Shown: positions 63,563 to 64,000 of the stretch, one piece after another
How positions within the stretch are numbered: the first letter of the stretch is position 1
Layout: each line of letters starts with the position of its first letter
From: Odiellus spinosus
Taxonomy: Eukaryota > Arthropoda > Arachnida > Opiliones > Phalangiidae
Assembly: GCA_963920705.1 (NCBI GenBank)
Contig: CAWUCO010000285.1
Span: forward strand, 1-64,000
Direction: 5' to 3'
Length of the DNA: 64,000 bases
Position numbers and translations under genes: made by a program
The notes under the pieces: generated by a model
Databases searched by the model: none
Told to the model about the DNA's origin: nothing
Seen by the model: only the letters and a program-made list of their open reading frames with translations

Positions 63563-64000
63563 AGATCCTCCCCAAATCCGTATATCGCCAGCAATTTTTA
63601 CCCCCCCCCCCCTTTCTACCCCCCCTCACAATCACAACTTTTTTACGTGCACTTTTTTACCCCCCTTTATACCCCCATCCCCTCTACGGAGGGGGGGCCG
63701 GTAGGGAGCACTCTCGCCCCTACCGCCCCCCCTTAAATCTCCCAACGGGTAACATTCCGGTACCCTCCGACTTCTACTGTGTCTCACCCTGTAGGTGTCC
63801 TAGAAAAAGATAGGCTTAAAATCGGCTTCAGCTATACAAGCTCCTGTAGGTCTGCGGCTAGAAAAAGATAGGCTTAAAATCGGCTTCGACATAAATAAAA
63901 ATCACAGTTTCATAGACAAAGTCTCACAAAATCAATTTTTTATTCAAAAGTTTGTTTCAAAGACAAAGTCTCACACAATTTGTACATGTTAGACACTTTT
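63563..64000. repeat. Poly-C tracts and short direct repeats
   Basis: Poly-C at 63600-63613. CTAGAAAAAGATAGGCTTAA with AATCGGCTTC occurs twice (about 63798 and 63859), and AGACAAAGTCTCACA occurs twice near the end. No gene. Confidence 0.6.

Overview
The window is AT-rich eukaryotic DNA from an invertebrate, probably an arthropod. The reasons are degenerate CCTAA/CCCAACC-type repeats, spliced genes, many MITE-like hairpins and minisatellites, and a complete Polinton/Maverick (adintovirus-like) element. The species cannot be named from sequence alone. Almost all recognisable coding content is mobile or virus-derived.

Layout. Positions 1-4150 hold dispersed repeats, a MITE and one copy of a ~1 kb duplicated locus carrying a conserved coding exon. 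4353-6119 is a large palindrome, and 6190-7680 a 132-bp tandem array. 7945-9618 (minus) is a HECT ubiquitin-ligase-like gene with two frameshifts; a possible 5' exon lies at 14431-14777. 11762-12051 is a candidate terminal exon on the plus strand. 12208-13480 is a 33-bp minisatellite. 16900-18704 is a broken two-exon integrase-core gene followed by a hAT-type MITE with a perfect 8-bp target duplication. 21370-21975 holds two degraded membrane-protein genes of an adintovirus/Polinton. 22000-41540 is mostly non-coding, with tandem arrays (notably 73 bp x 23 at 30146-31845) and a ~2 kb TIR element.

The centrepiece is a full-length element at 42179-62117 (19,939 bp). It begins AGTAGTTT and ends AAACTACT, has 344-377-bp terminal inverted repeats, and is flanked by the 6-bp target duplication CACCCG. 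It inserted into an 18-bp minisatellite inside the second copy of the ~1 kb duplicated locus; the copy at 1740-2720 lacks it and acts as a paralogous empty site. The TIRs carry paired TGACGTCA (CRE/ATF), ATTTGCAT (octamer) and GC-box motifs.

Gene order in the element: a left 'early' region (42.7-49.2 kb) of unfamiliar, partly spliced genes; then rightward PolB, BIR-like, PPP1R15-like, A32-type ATPase, pX-like core protein, a Pro/Ser-rich protein and a membrane protein; then a leftward block of adenain-like protease, integrase, PC4-like protein, major capsid, core/minor protein, penton-like protein and membrane protein. DNA replication (PolB), integration (integrase), packaging (ATPase), maturation (protease, with matching QxGG sites in two core proteins) and the capsid all look intact, so this reads as a recent or potentially active provirus-like copy.

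The most novel signals are a four-exon acidic plus zinc-ribbon early gene, an antisense pair that may share one leader exon, a small ORF matching the PP1-binding core of PPP1R15 (GADD34/CReP) regulators, a neighbouring BIR ORF with an in-frame stop, and short linear motifs (PLDLS, LxCxE) like those of DNA tumour virus early proteins.
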